From the NCBI GenBank assembly GCA_902762785.1, contig CACWPL010000033.1, positions 1-46,473 on the forward strand: DNA of 46,473 bases, in the 5' to 3' direction. Under the pieces are notes generated by a model. That model ran no database searches, had not been told where the DNA came from, and saw only the letters and a program-made list of their open reading frames with translations. Below are positions 14,482-23,271 of the stretch, piece after piece; position 1 is the stretch's first letter; each line of letters starts with the position of its first letter. A program made the position numbers and the translations under genes. Source of the DNA: an uncultured Ruminococcus sp. (lineage in GTDB: Bacteria > Bacillota > Clostridia > Oscillospirales > Ruminococcaceae).

Positions 14482-15491
14482 GCAGCCGCGCCAAGCTCCT
14501 TGTCTCGGTGCTGTTCATCGCCGTCATCCTGCTGTGTATCGGCCTGACGCGGTTCTATTTCGACGTCACGAAGAACACCGGCGAGAACGGGCAGAGCGAT
14601 AAGATCGCCGACATCGTCCGTGACTACGGCGATAAGCGCGTGTTCCGCAGCACCACCGGGTATTGCGGCGTCATCAATGATGCCGGCGCTGTCCTGATCG
14701 AACCGGAGTGGATGGAGGTGCTCGACGTGACCGACAGCATGGTCGTCGTCTCGCGCCGGATGCACGAGGACGTGCTGATCGGCGGCATCGACTATGAGGA
14801 GAACGTCCAGCTCCCGTTCGTGTTCCGCACGATGGAGAGTCTGGGCGGGCGATATTTTGCCGGCACCGTCGACGAGGACGAGACCATCCTCATCTACGAC
14901 AGCGCCTTCCGGCTCGCGTTCCCGCGCAGCTATGAGGCGGTCGCGCTCGAGGGAGACCTGCTCTCCCTGACGGCGGACGGCCGGTGCTTCTCCTACGACA
15001 TCAGCGGCGACGTACCGCGGCTCCAGCGCGCGGACATGCTGTGCAGCGTCTGCGGATGCCCGCTGGCATGGCGCGTGTCCAACCAGACGATCCTGCGCGA
15101 TGTCAGCGAGGATGACCTCGTGCGCATCGACCGCAGCGTCACCGCCTACATGGACATGCTCCAGCAGAGCGAGTTCGATGCGCTCCCGGACATCTCCGGC
15201 AGCGACTACATCGGCGCCCTCACGAAGCCCGGCAGCTTCACGGACATGCAGTTCGACAGCGTCGGCGGCTTCTCCTTCTCGCCTGCCCCCGGTGCGGGCG
15301 AATATGACCTGCAATTCACGGCCGCCTACCACCTCACCACCGAGGAACAGGAGGCCGACACCGCCCCGGCCGTACAGGTGCAGCTCCATTTCCGCCGCAA
15401 TGCGGAGATGAAGATGATCCTGACCGCGGCGAACCTCAACTTCCAGGGCACCGGCTTAGGGACCCAGAAGGAGACCGAGGCAGAGGCATGA
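14478..15491 (+). CDS. membrane-anchored protein with WG-repeat-like segments
   Basis: 337 residues, GTG start overlapping the preceding stop (GTGA). One N-terminal transmembrane helix (about 5-27) is followed by an extracytoplasmic domain. The stretch GYCGVINDAGAVLIEPEWME and the next strands resemble WG/KWG beta-propeller repeats (GxIdxxGkxvippxyd), though I can see only one convincing copy. A CSVCGC cluster lies near residue 191. The tight coupling to the glycosyltransferase suggests a shared envelope role; function is not established. Confidence 0.7.
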   Translation: MSSRAKLLVSVLFIAVILLCIGLTRFYFDVTKNTGENGQSDKIADIVRDYGDKRVFRSTTGYCGVINDAGAVLIEPEWMEVLDVTDSMVVVSRRMHEDVLIGGIDYEENVQLPFVFRTMESLGGRYFAGTVDEDETILIYDSAFRLAFPRSYEAVALEGDLLSLTADGRCFSYDISGDVPRLQRADMLCSVCGCPLAWRVSNQTILRDVSEDDLVRIDRSVTAYMDMLQQSEFDALPDISGSDYIGALTKPGSFTDMQFDSVGGFSFSPAPGAGEYDLQFTAAYHLTTEEQEADTAPAVQVQLHFRRNAEMKMILTAANLNFQGTGLGTQKETEAEA

Positions 15492-15493
15492 TC

Positions 15494-15551
15494 CCGTCCG
15501 TATGGACGGTGCATAGACCGCAGCGGAGCCGCACCGTGCAGGCTGCTGCGG
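15494..15551 (+). promoter_or_regulatory. structured leader before purE with competing hairpins
   Basis: Three overlapping inverted repeats: CCGTCC/GGACGG (15494-15499, 15504-15509), ACGGTGC/GCACCGT (15506-15512, 15531-15537) and CCGCAGC/GCTGCGG (15518-15524, 15545-15551). The second shares bases with the first and interleaves with the third, so they cannot all form as nested hairpins. There is no T tract and no purine-riboswitch core. It may be only a transcription-pause or processing site. Confidence 0.35.
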
Positions 15552-15585
15552 GCATACACGCACGGAGAAACGAGGTATTCACACA

Positions 15586-16086
15586 ATGGCAAAGAAAGTG
15601 GCAGTCATCATGGGCAGCGACAGCGACTTCCCGGTCGTGAAGGGCGCGGTCGAGGTCCTCAAGAGCCTGAACATCCCCTTTGAGGCACATGTCATGTCGG
15701 CACACCGCACCCCGGACGCGGCAGCCGAGTTTTCCAAGCACGCAGCCGAGAACGGCTTCGGTGCGATCATCGCGGCCGCCGGTAAGGCAGCGCATCTGGG
15801 CGGTGTCCTGGCGGCGCACACCATCCTGCCGGTCATCGGCATCCCGATCAAGTCCTCTGCGCTCGACGGTCTCGACGCGCTGCTCTCTACCGTCCAGATG
15901 CCGCCCGGCATCCCGGTGGCAACTGTAGGCATCGACGCCGCAGCGAACGCCGCCATCCTGGCAGCGCAGATGCTCGCGCTGAGCGACCCTGCCCTCGCGC
16001 AGGCGCTGCAGAGCATGAAGGACGACATGGCACAGAGCGTCGCCAAGAAGGACGCAGCCATGCAGGAAAAGGTAAGCTCCCTCTGA
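15586..16086 (+). CDS. purE: N5-carboxyaminoimidazole ribonucleotide mutase PurE
   Basis: Purine biosynthesis: forms CAIR for the next enzyme, PurC. The 166-residue product carries the phosphate-binding GSDSDFPV (10-17) and the active-site SAHRTP with its catalytic His. I cannot decide between the class I mutase (needs PurK) and the class II carboxylase from sequence alone; purK is not in this window. Weak RBS (GAGG) upstream. First gene of the purine run; purC follows after 76 nt. Confidence 0.95.
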   Translation: MAKKVAVIMGSDSDFPVVKGAVEVLKSLNIPFEAHVMSAHRTPDAAAEFSKHAAENGFGAIIAAAGKAAHLGGVLAAHTILPVIGIPIKSSALDGLDALLSTVQMPPGIPVATVGIDAAANAAILAAQMLALSDPALAQALQSMKDDMAQSVAKKDAAMQEKVSSL

Positions 16087-16162
16087 GCCGCCAAGGCGTA
16101 GAGGGTGGATACATCCGGGAGACGCCGCGCGGCTCCCACAAGCATTATTGGAGGTAATGGTA

Positions 16163-16882
16163 ATGGCAAACGTAGTCAAGGGCGAACAGTTGTATGAGGG
16201 CAAGGCCAAGAAGGTCTTTGCCACCAATGATCCGAATCTGGTCATCGTGGATTACAAGGACGATGCCACCGCGTTCAACGGCGAGAAGAAGGGCACCATC
16301 GCGGGCAAGGGCGTCATCAACAACCGCATGACGAACTACATGTTCAAGCTGCTCGAGCAGGAGGGCGTACCGACCCATCTGGTCGAGGAGATCTCTGACC
16401 GTGAGACGATCGTGAAGAAGGTCTCCATCGTGCCGCTCGAGGTCATCATCCGCAACGTGGCCGCCGGCAGCTTTTCCAAGCGCATGGGCGTCGAGGAGGG
16501 CAAGAAGCTCCTGACCCCCATCCTGGAGTTCAGCTATAAGAACGATGACCTGGGCGATCCGTTCATCAATGACTACTATGCCCTGGCGCTCGGCCTCGCC
16601 ACCCGTGAGGAGCTCGACACCATCGCCAAGTATGCCTTCAAGGTGAATGAGTTCATGGTCGGCTTCTTCAAGAAGATGAACATCGACCTCATCGATTTCA
16701 AGATCGAGTTCGGCCGCACCCCGGACGGCACCATCATCCTGGCCGACGAGATCTCGCCGGACACCTGCCGCTTCTGGGACAGCACCACCCACGAGAAGCT
16801 GGACAAGGACCGCTTCCGCCGCGACATGGGCGGTGTCGAGGAGGCCTACCAGGAGATCATGAAGCGTCTGATGGGGGAGTAA
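16163..16882 (+). CDS. purC: SAICAR synthetase PurC
   Basis: ATP-dependent ligation of aspartate to CAIR. The 239-residue product has the usual length and motifs: [12 protein letters not shown] near the N terminus (ATP binding), [15 protein letters not shown], and DFKIEFG with [15 protein letters not shown] (substrate and Mg2+ site). The ATG at 16163 was chosen over 16157 and the TTG at 16148 because GGAGG (16150-16154) then lies 8 nt upstream. One base separates its stop from the next start. Confidence 0.97.
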   Translation: MANVVKGEQLYEGKAKKVFATNDPNLVIVDYKDDATAFNGEKKGTIAGKGVINNRMTNYMFKLLEQEGVPTHLVEEISDRETIVKKVSIVPLEVIIRNVAAGSFSKRMGVEEGKKLLTPILEFSYKNDDLGDPFINDYYALALGLATREELDTIAKYAFKVNEFMVGFFKKMNIDLIDFKIEFGRTPDGTIILADEISPDTCRFWDSTTHEKLDKDRFRRDMGGVEEAYQEIMKRLMGE

Positions 16883-16883
16883 G

Positions 16884-18305
16884 ATGGGCGGATTTTTCGG
16901 AGCAGTGTCCGAAAATGACTGCGTGACCGATGTCTTTTTCGGAACGGATTACCATTCCCACCTCGGCACCCGCCGCGGCGGCATGACGGCCTGGTGTAAG
17001 ACCCACGGCTTCCAGCGTGCGATCCACAGCATCGAAAATTCACCCTTCCGCACGAAATTCGAGAGCGATGTGGCTGCGATGCACGGCAATTCCTGCATCG
17101 GCTGCATCAGTGACACCGACCCCCAGCCCATCCTGATGCGCTCGAAGCTCGGCGTCTATGCCGTTTGCAGCGTGGGCATCATCCGCAATGCGGAGGCGCT
17201 CGTCGAGGAGCTCCTCGAGAAGGGCTGCGCGAGCTTCGAGTCCATGAGCAGCGGGAGCATCAACTCCGGAGACCTCATCGGTGCGCTCATCTCGCAGTGC
17301 GGCTCGTTCACCGAGGGCATCCGCTATGCCCAGGAGAAGATCGAGGGCACCATGGACCTCATCGTGCTCACCGAGGAGGGCATCATCTGCGCCCGCGACA
17401 AGGACGGCAGACTGCCCATCATCATCGGCAAGCGCGACGACGGCTATTGCTGCTCGCTCGAGTCCTTCGCCTTCCAGAAGCTCGGGTATTACACCTACCG
17501 CGAGCTGCGTCCCGGCGAGATCGTCCGCCTGACGTCCAAGAGCTGCGAGACGCTCGCACCCGGGAACGACCGGCTGCATATCTGCTCGTTCCTGTGGACG
17601 TATTACGGCTACCCGAACGCCGTTTATGAGGGCGTCACCGTCGAGACCATGCGTACCCGCAACGGCGAGATCATGGCCGAGAACGACATGAAGGCCGGCC
17701 GTCTCCCGGACGTGGACTATGTCTGTGGTGTCCCGGACTCCGGCACGCCCCACGCCATCGGCTATGCCAACAAGAGCGGCATCCCGTTCGCACGGCCGTT
17801 CATCAAGTACACCCCCACCTGGCCCCGGAGCTTCATGCCCACGAGCCAGAAGCTGCGCAACCAGGTCGCCAAGATGAAGCTCATCCCCGTACACGAGCTG
17901 ATCGAGGGCAAGCGCCTGCTCTTCGTGGACGACAGCATCGTCCGCGGCACGCAGATGCGCGAGACCGTCGAGTTCCTGTATGAGAACGGCGCCAAGGAGG
18001 TCCACATGCGCTCGGCATGTCCTCCGATCATGTACGGCTGCAAGTACCTGAACTTCTCCCGCAGCACCTCCGAGATGGAGCTGATCGCGCGTCAGGTCAT
18101 CGACAAGTTCGAGGGCGCCGACGGCGTGAAGTATATCGAGGAATACAGCGATTCCGAGACCGAGCGCGGCAGACGTCTGCGCGACGAGATCTGCCGTCAG
18201 CTCAAGCTGACCAGTCTGGAGTTCCAGTCCCTGCCGGGCACGATCCGCGCGATCGGGCGGCCGGGCTGCGACCTCTGCACCTACTGCTGGAACGGCAAGG
18301 AATGA
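16884..18305 (+). CDS. purF: amidophosphoribosyltransferase-like protein lacking the N-terminal catalytic Cys
   Basis: First committed step of purine synthesis: PRPP to phosphoribosylamine. The 473-residue product has an Ntn-glutaminase fold (about 1-240) and a phosphoribosyltransferase domain with PRPP loop DDSIVRGT (349-356). Fe-S ligands seem kept (Cys234, Cys386, Cys462, Cys465). The mature enzyme normally begins with Cys2 (MCG...), the glutaminase nucleophile; here it begins MGGFFGAVSENDC, so position 2 is Gly. No alternative start exposes a Cys. I believe clostridial genomes carry similar MGGFFG variants; whether they use ammonia, a partner glutaminase or another residue is not clear. 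GGGGGAG at the end of purC serves as RBS. Confidence 0.9.
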   Translation: MGGFFGAVSENDCVTDVFFGTDYHSHLGTRRGGMTAWCKTHGFQRAIHSIENSPFRTKFESDVAAMHGNSCIGCISDTDPQPILMRSKLGVYAVCSVGIIRNAEALVEELLEKGCASFESMSSGSINSGDLIGALISQCGSFTEGIRYAQEKIEGTMDLIVLTEEGIICARDKDGRLPIIIGKRDDGYCCSLESFAFQKLGYYTYRELRPGEIVRLTSKSCETLAPGNDRLHICSFLWTYYGYPNAVYEGVTVETMRTRNGEIMAENDMKAGRLPDVDYVCGVPDSGTPHAIGYANKSGIPFARPFIKYTPTWPRSFMPTSQKLRNQVAKMKLIPVHELIEGKRLLFVDDSIVRGTQMRETVEFLYENGAKEVHMRSACPPIMYGCKYLNFSRSTSEMELIARQVIDKFEGADGVKYIEEYSDSETERGRRLRDEICRQLKLTSLEFQSLPGTIRAIGRPGCDLCTYCWNGKE

Positions 18306-18422
18306 CATCCGCCGCGTCCGCGCGGTACATGACCTGGGACGATCCCCCACGCCCTGCGCGGGGCGCCGTCCGGGGATCTCTAAAGAGGATATATCGACGA
18401 CCAAGATAGGAGGTCAAGACCC

Positions 18423-19460
18423 ATGAACAACAGTTTCTCTGACAGCTACAAGAAGGCCGGTGTCGATGTCACGGCCGGTTACGAGGCCGTGCGCCTCATG
18501 AAGGAGCACATCGCCAGGACGAACGTCCCCGGCGTGCTCAGCGGCATCGGCGGCTTCGGCGGCCTCTTCGAGCCGGACCTGACGGGCATCGAAAAGCCCG
18601 TATTCGTCTCCGGCACGGACGGTGTCGGGACCAAGCTCAAGCTGGCGTTCCTGATGGACAAGCACGATACCGTCGGCATCGACTGTGTCGCCATGTGTGT
18701 CAATGACATCATCTGCTGCGGCGCGAAGCCCCAGTTCTTCCTGGACTATATCGCCGTAGGCAAGAACTATCCCGAGAAGATCGCGACCATCGTCTCCGGC
18801 ATCGCAGAGGGCTGTGTGCAGTCCGGCTGTGCGCTCGTCGGCGGCGAGACCGCGGAGATGCCGGGCTTCTATCCGGTCGACGAGTATGACCTGGCGGGCT
18901 TCGCCGTCGGCGTCGTGGACAAGAAGAAGATCGTGGACACGTCCTCCCAGAAGGCGGGCGACGTGCTGATCGCACTGAAGTCCTCCGGCGTCCATTCCAA
19001 CGGCTTCTCGCTCGTCCGCAAGGTGTTCGCCATCAATGAGAAGAACCTGGCCGTCAAGTTCGACGAGCTCGGTGCGACCCTCGGCGAGACGCTGCTGACC
19101 CCCACTAAGATCTATGTCAAGCCCGTCCTCAAGCTGATGGAGCAGGTGACGGTCAAGTCCGTTTCCCACATCACTGGCGGCGGCTTCTATGAGAACATCC
19201 CGCGCTCCCTCCCGCAGGGCATCTCCGCCCACATCGCGAAGAAGGACGTGCAGGTGCTCCCGATCTTCGACCTCATCGCCCGCACCGGCCACATCCCGGA
19301 GCGTGACATGTTCAACACCTTCAATATGGGCGTCGGCATGATCGTTTCCGTGGCTGCGGAGGACGCTGACAAGGCCGTCAACATCCTGAACGCCGCCGGC
19401 GAGACTGCCTATGTCCTCGGTGAGCTGGTGGCTTCTGAGGAGGGCGTCATCCTCGACTGA
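18423..19460 (+). CDS. purM: phosphoribosylformylglycinamidine cyclo-ligase PurM (AIR synthetase)
   Basis: Closes the imidazole ring of AIR using ATP. The 345-residue product is full length, with [14 protein letters not shown], the [18 protein letters not shown]-site motif, [19 protein letters not shown] and [19 protein letters not shown] lies 9 nt before the ATG. A 117-nt gap before it holds a GC hairpin (CGCCC/GGGCG near 18350) but no clear promoter, so it is probably part of the pur transcript. Confidence 0.97.
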   Translation: MNNSFSDSYKKAGVDVTAGYEAVRLMKEHIARTNVPGVLSGIGGFGGLFEPDLTGIEKPVFVSGTDGVGTKLKLAFLMDKHDTVGIDCVAMCVNDIICCGAKPQFFLDYIAVGKNYPEKIATIVSGIAEGCVQSGCALVGGETAEMPGFYPVDEYDLAGFAVGVVDKKKIVDTSSQKAGDVLIALKSSGVHSNGFSLVRKVFAINEKNLAVKFDELGATLGETLLTPTKIYVKPVLKLMEQVTVKSVSHITGGGFYENIPRSLPQGISAHIAKKDVQVLPIFDLIARTGHIPERDMFNTFNMGVGMIVSVAAEDADKAVNILNAAGETAYVLGELVASEEGVILD

Positions 19461-19461
19461 C

Positions 19462-19980
19462 ATGGGACCGCACATCCTGCGCCCACGCGACCTGACCCGT
19501 GGTGAGGTCATCGTGCTGGGCGCGGCAGCGGCGGTGAGCGTCGTGCTGTTTTTGCTGCATGTGCAGCAGTGGGCGTTCCTGACGATGCTCGGAGCGCTGA
19601 CGCTGATCCCGGTCACACGTCTGATCTGCTATCTGCTCGCCATGCGCGACACCTGCACCGCTGATGCGCTGGTCGTGGACTTCGACACCGACTACTACCG
19701 TGTCCACAGGCACTTTTATGGGGAGTACAACGACTATCTCTTGTATCGGCCGACCGTGACGTTCGACACGCAGGGCGGGGAGATGCGTGCGGTCTATCCG
19801 ACCTTTTCGGACGCCCAGCGATTCGAGGTCGGCATGACCTACCAGATCCGCTATTCTGTGAGCGATCCGCGCGTCTTCTGCTTTGTGTCCTGTCCGCATG
19901 ACCTGGTCGTGAGCTATGTGCTGACGGCAGTGACATGGGGGGCCCCGATGGCGTTCATACTCTATCTGCATAGCCTGTGA
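19462..19980 (+). CDS. DUF3592-like membrane protein
   Basis: 172 residues with two close N-terminal transmembrane helices (about 17-33 and 37-60), a beta-rich soluble segment with tyrosines and aspartates (DFDTDYYRVHRHFYGEYNDY), and a C-terminal helix (about 148-170). This layout recalls DUF3592 proteins, whose role is unknown. It starts one base after the purM stop and lies 48 nt before purN, so it rides in the pur operon without an evident link to purine chemistry. Confidence 0.7.
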   Translation: MGPHILRPRDLTRGEVIVLGAAAAVSVVLFLLHVQQWAFLTMLGALTLIPVTRLICYLLAMRDTCTADALVVDFDTDYYRVHRHFYGEYNDYLLYRPTVTFDTQGGEMRAVYPTFSDAQRFEVGMTYQIRYSVSDPRVFCFVSCPHDLVVSYVLTAVTWGAPMAFILYLHSL

Positions 19981-20028
19981 GAGGGGCGGCATGTGGTCCG
20001 ATCAAACCGACAGAAAGGGAAAATAGCT

Positions 20029-20664
20029 ATGAAAAACATCGTAGTCCTCGTCTCCGGCGGCGGCACGAACCTCCAGGCGCTGATCGACGCGCAGCAGCGC
20101 GGTGAGATCCACGGCGGCGAGATCTCCTGCGTGATCTCCTCCAAGGAGGGCGCCTTTGCACTGGAGCGCGCGAAAAAGGCCGGCATCCGTACCCGCGTGC
20201 TGGCGCGCAAGAACTTCCCGGATAACCTGACCTACAGCGATGCGCTGCTCACCTTCCTGCGGGAGGAGAGCGCCGACCTCATCGTGCTCGCCGGGTTCAT
20301 GGTGATCCTGGACGAGATGCTGATCCATGCCTATGAGAACTGCATCCTCAATGTACATCCCTCGCTGATCCCGTCCTTCTGTGGTGACGGCTTTTACGGA
20401 CTGCATGTCCATGAGGCCGCGCTCAAAAAGGGAGTCAAGGTGACGGGCGCGACCGTGCATCTCGTCAACGAGATCTGCGACGGCGGTCCCATCGTCCTCC
20501 AGAAGGCAGTCGCTGTCGAAGAGGGCGACACCCCTGAGACCCTCCAGAGGCGCGTCATGGAGCAGGCAGAATGGCACATCCTCCCGCAGGCCGTGGACCT
20601 CTTCTGCCAGGAGCGGCTCGACATCCGGGACGGCGTCGTACATATCATCGATCAAATGGACTGA
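20029..20664 (+). CDS. purN: GAR transformylase PurN
   Basis: Transfers formyl from 10-formyl-THF to glycinamide ribonucleotide. The 211-residue product has the phosphate loop SGGGTNLQAL (9-18) and the catalytic trio Asn108, His110 (NVHPSLIPSF) and Asp151 (DGGPI). In place of the usual HPSLLPxYKG loop it has HPSLIPSFCGDGFYG, a clostridial-type variation. AGAAAGGGA precedes the ATG; the earlier in-frame ATG at 19993 would add residues absent from homologues. Confidence 0.95.
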   Translation: MKNIVVLVSGGGTNLQALIDAQQRGEIHGGEISCVISSKEGAFALERAKKAGIRTRVLARKNFPDNLTYSDALLTFLREESADLIVLAGFMVILDEMLIHAYENCILNVHPSLIPSFCGDGFYGLHVHEAALKKGVKVTGATVHLVNEICDGGPIVLQKAVAVEEGDTPETLQRRVMEQAEWHILPQAVDLFCQERLDIRDGVVHIIDQMD

Positions 20665-20724
20665 TGCTGCTTCCCGCCAGGCGGGATGCGGCACCGTCCG
20701 CTTTCATAAGGAGGCATCTTTGCT

Positions 20725-21444
20725 ATGAAAACATTGGACATCTATGAGGAGCTGCGCACCAATCCCTATCCGGGACGCGGCATCATCCTTGGCAAGTCGG
20801 CCGACGGCAAGTCTGCCGTGACGGCCTACTTCATCATGGGACGCAGCGTGAACTCCCGCAACCGCGTGTTCACCGAGACGGCCGACGGCATCCGCACGGA
20901 GGCGGCTGACCCGTCCAAGCTCTCCGATCCGCACCTCATCATCTATGCGCCGGTGCGCGTCCTGGGCAACAAGACCATCGTCACCAACGGCGATCAGACC
21001 GATACCATCTATGAGATGATGGACAAGCAGCTCACCTTCGAGCAGTCCCTGCGCGGCCGCGAGTATGAGGACGATGCCCCCAACTACACGCCTCGCATCT
21101 CCGGCATCATGCATGTGGAGGACGGCAAGTATAATTACGCCCTCTCCATCCTGAAGTCCGCCGACGGCGACCCGGCGAGCGTAGAGCGCTTCACCTATGC
21201 CTACAGCTCCCCGATCGCAGGCTTTGGCCATTTCATCCACACCTACATCGGTGACGGCAGCCCGCTCCCGTCCTTCGAGGGCGAGCCGAAGAAGATCACC
21301 ATCCCGGACGATATGGACGCCTTCGCTGAGGGCCTCTGGGACGCGCTGAACGCGGACAACAAGGTCTCCCTCTTCGTCCGCTACATCGACATCGCCACCG
21401 GCGAGGCCAAGTCCCGCATCATCAACAAGTACGAGAAGGCGTGA
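20725..21444 (+). CDS. purO: PurO-type IMP cyclohydrolase
   Basis: Final ring closure of FAICAR to IMP. The 239-residue product matches the archaeal-type IMP cyclohydrolase family (PF07826): NPYPGRGIILGKSADGKS, YFIMGRSVNSRNRVF, HLIIYAPVR and TNGDQTDTIYE. In most bacteria this activity is the N-terminal half of PurH; here it is a separate, unrelated protein paired with the AICAR transformylase gene directly downstream (36 nt). AAGGAGG precedes the ATG. Confidence 0.92.
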   Translation: MKTLDIYEELRTNPYPGRGIILGKSADGKSAVTAYFIMGRSVNSRNRVFTETADGIRTEAADPSKLSDPHLIIYAPVRVLGNKTIVTNGDQTDTIYEMMDKQLTFEQSLRGREYEDDAPNYTPRISGIMHVEDGKYNYALSILKSADGDPASVERFTYAYSSPIAGFGHFIHTYIGDGSPLPSFEGEPKKITIPDDMDAFAEGLWDALNADNKVSLFVRYIDIATGEAKSRIINKYEKA

Positions 21445-21480
21445 AGCTCACACCTTGCACAATGCTAGGAGGTATTTCCC

Positions 21481-22662
21481 ATGGCAAATGAAATGCAGTT
21501 GAAGTACGGTTGCAACCCGAATCAGAAGCCGTCCCGCGTGTTCATGGCAGACGGCACCGAGCTGCCGATCACGGTGCTGAACGGCAAGCCCGGCTTCATC
21601 AATCTGCTCGATGCCCTCAACGGCTGGCAGCTCGTCCGCGAGCTGAAGAAGGCCACCGGCGTCTGTGCAGCGACCTCGTTCAAGCATGTGTCCCCGGCAG
21701 GCGCGGCGATCGGCCGTCCGCTGTCCGACACGCTCAAGAAGATCTACTGGGTCGACGACCTCGGCGAGCTGACCCCGCTGGCCTCGGCCTATGCAAGAGC
21801 GCGCGGCGCGGACCGTATGTCGTCCTACGGTGACTTCATCGCGCTGTCCGACACGGTCGATGTCTGCACCGCGAAGATGATCCAGCGCGAGGTGTCCGAC
21901 GGCGTCATCGCCCCCGGCTATGAGCCCGAGGCGCTCGAGATCCTGAAGTCCAAGCGCAAGGGCACCTATTGCATCCTCCAGATGGACGAGAGCTACACGC
22001 CCGACCCCATCGAGCGCAAGCAGGTGTTCGGCGTGACCTTCGAGCAGGGCCGCAACGAGCTCGACATCAACAAGGAGCTCCTCGCGAACGTCGTGACCCA
22101 GAACAAGGACATCCCCGCCGACAAGCTCGACGACCTGATGATCTCGCTCATCACGCTGAAATACACGCAGTCCAACTCCGTCTGCTATGTCAAGGACGGC
22201 CAGGCGATCGGCATCGGCGCCGGCCAGCAGTCGCGCATCCACTGCACACGTCTGGCAGGGCAGAAGGCCGATAACTGGTGGCTCCGCCAGTCCCCGCAGG
22301 TGCTGGGCCTGGAGTTCGTGGACGACATCCGCCGCGCCGACCGTGACAACGCGATCGACGTCTACATCGGCGACGAGTACGAGGACGTGCTCCGCGAGGG
22401 CGAGTGGCAGCGCATCTTCAAGGTGAAGCCCGCTGTGTTCACCCGCGAGGAGAAGAAGGCTTGGCTCGCCAAGAACACGGACGTTTGCCTCGGCTCGGAC
22501 GCGTTCTTCCCGTTCGGCGACAACATCGAGCGCGCCCGCAAGAGCGGCGTGGCCTACATCGCCGAGCCGGGCGGCTCCATCCGTGACGACAATGTCATCG
22601 AGACCTGCGACAAGTACGGCATCGCGATGGCCTTCACGGGCATCCGTCTGTTCCATCATTGA
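21481..22662 (+). CDS. purH: stand-alone AICAR transformylase
   Basis: Formylates AICAR with 10-formyl-THF. The 393-residue product corresponds to the transformylase half of PurH only; it has no MGS-like cyclohydrolase domain. The catalytic Lys-His pair is in [10 protein letters not shown] (Lys68, His69); [23 protein letters not shown] and [14 protein letters not shown] are family signatures. Together with the PurO-type gene upstream it replaces bifunctional PurH. AGGAGG precedes the ATG. A GC-rich hairpin follows the stop. Confidence 0.95.
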   Translation: MANEMQLKYGCNPNQKPSRVFMADGTELPITVLNGKPGFINLLDALNGWQLVRELKKATGVCAATSFKHVSPAGAAIGRPLSDTLKKIYWVDDLGELTPLASAYARARGADRMSSYGDFIALSDTVDVCTAKMIQREVSDGVIAPGYEPEALEILKSKRKGTYCILQMDESYTPDPIERKQVFGVTFEQGRNELDINKELLANVVTQNKDIPADKLDDLMISLITLKYTQSNSVCYVKDGQAIGIGAGQQSRIHCTRLAGQKADNWWLRQSPQVLGLEFVDDIRRADRDNAIDVYIGDEYEDVLREGEWQRIFKVKPAVFTREEKKAWLAKNTDVCLGSDAFFPFGDNIERARKSGVAYIAEPGGSIRDDNVIETCDKYGIAMAFTGIRLFHH

Positions 22663-22670
22663 TGAAAAAG

Positions 22671-22696
22671 CCGTCCTCCCCGGGCGGGGAGGGCGG
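22671..22696. terminator. GC-rich hairpin after the AICAR transformylase gene
   Basis: CCGTCCTCCCC / GGGGAGGGCGG (one T-G pair), loop GGGC. It is preceded by AAAAA and followed on the plus strand only by TCTTAC. It is probably a weak or partial terminator inside the operon. Confidence 0.45.
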
Positions 22697-22744
22697 TCTT
22701 ACATAATATAGATAGGCACGATGAGACGTGCCAAGGGGGATCCT

Positions 22745-23260
22745 ATGACAAAACCTACGGTAACAAGAACGATGGCAAAGACCGCGCTCATCTGTGCGGC
22801 GGTCTGCTTCGCCTTGCAGGTGGTCTGCGTCCTTGGTACGAAGCAGCTCGCGGTGCTGTTCATGGGCGGGACGAGCGTGGAGGACGTAGAGATCCCGATC
22901 GCGGTGACGCTCCTGCGGATCGTGACGGCAGCGGTGCGGACAGTGCCGTTCGCGCTGCTCGGGGCATGGAGCATGAAGCAGACCCAGATCACGGGATCGT
23001 CGGCCTCGATGACCGCCGTGCTGACCCCCATCGCCTTCGTGGTGACGGCAGCGGTCTGCGCGGGGCTCAGCGTGCTCACCACCCAGCTCACCGCGCACCT
23101 CATGAGCGCAAAGACCTATGCCGTGCTCGCGAGCACGAACGTGGTGATGAGCCTCACCGGCTATCTCGCCACGGCGGCGATGGTGCTGCTGTGCTGCGTG
23201 GGCGCGGTGGAGCTGTACGCGGTCAGTCATACACAGGATACGCCTAAGACAGGCGCATAA
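22745..23260 (+). CDS. four-helix integral membrane protein, function unknown
   Basis: 171 residues with hydrophobic helices at about 12-34, 48-72, 86-110 and 130-158, and no motif I can place. I chose the ATG at 22745 because AAGGGGG lies 5 nt upstream; an earlier ATG at 22721 lacks one. It ends 11 nt before purD, so it is likely translated from the same mRNA. A transport or DUF2975-type role is possible but unsupported. Confidence 0.65.
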   Translation: MTKPTVTRTMAKTALICAAVCFALQVVCVLGTKQLAVLFMGGTSVEDVEIPIAVTLLRIVTAAVRTVPFALLGAWSMKQTQITGSSASMTAVLTPIAFVVTAAVCAGLSVLTTQLTAHLMSAKTYAVLASTNVVMSLTGYLATAAMVLLCCVGAVELYAVSHTQDTPKTGA

Positions 23261-23271
23261 GGAGGAACGAG

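Noticed and set aside
15492-15585. Purine riboswitch before purE
   Set aside because: The conserved guanine-binding core and loop-loop motifs are not present, and there is no terminator with a T tract.
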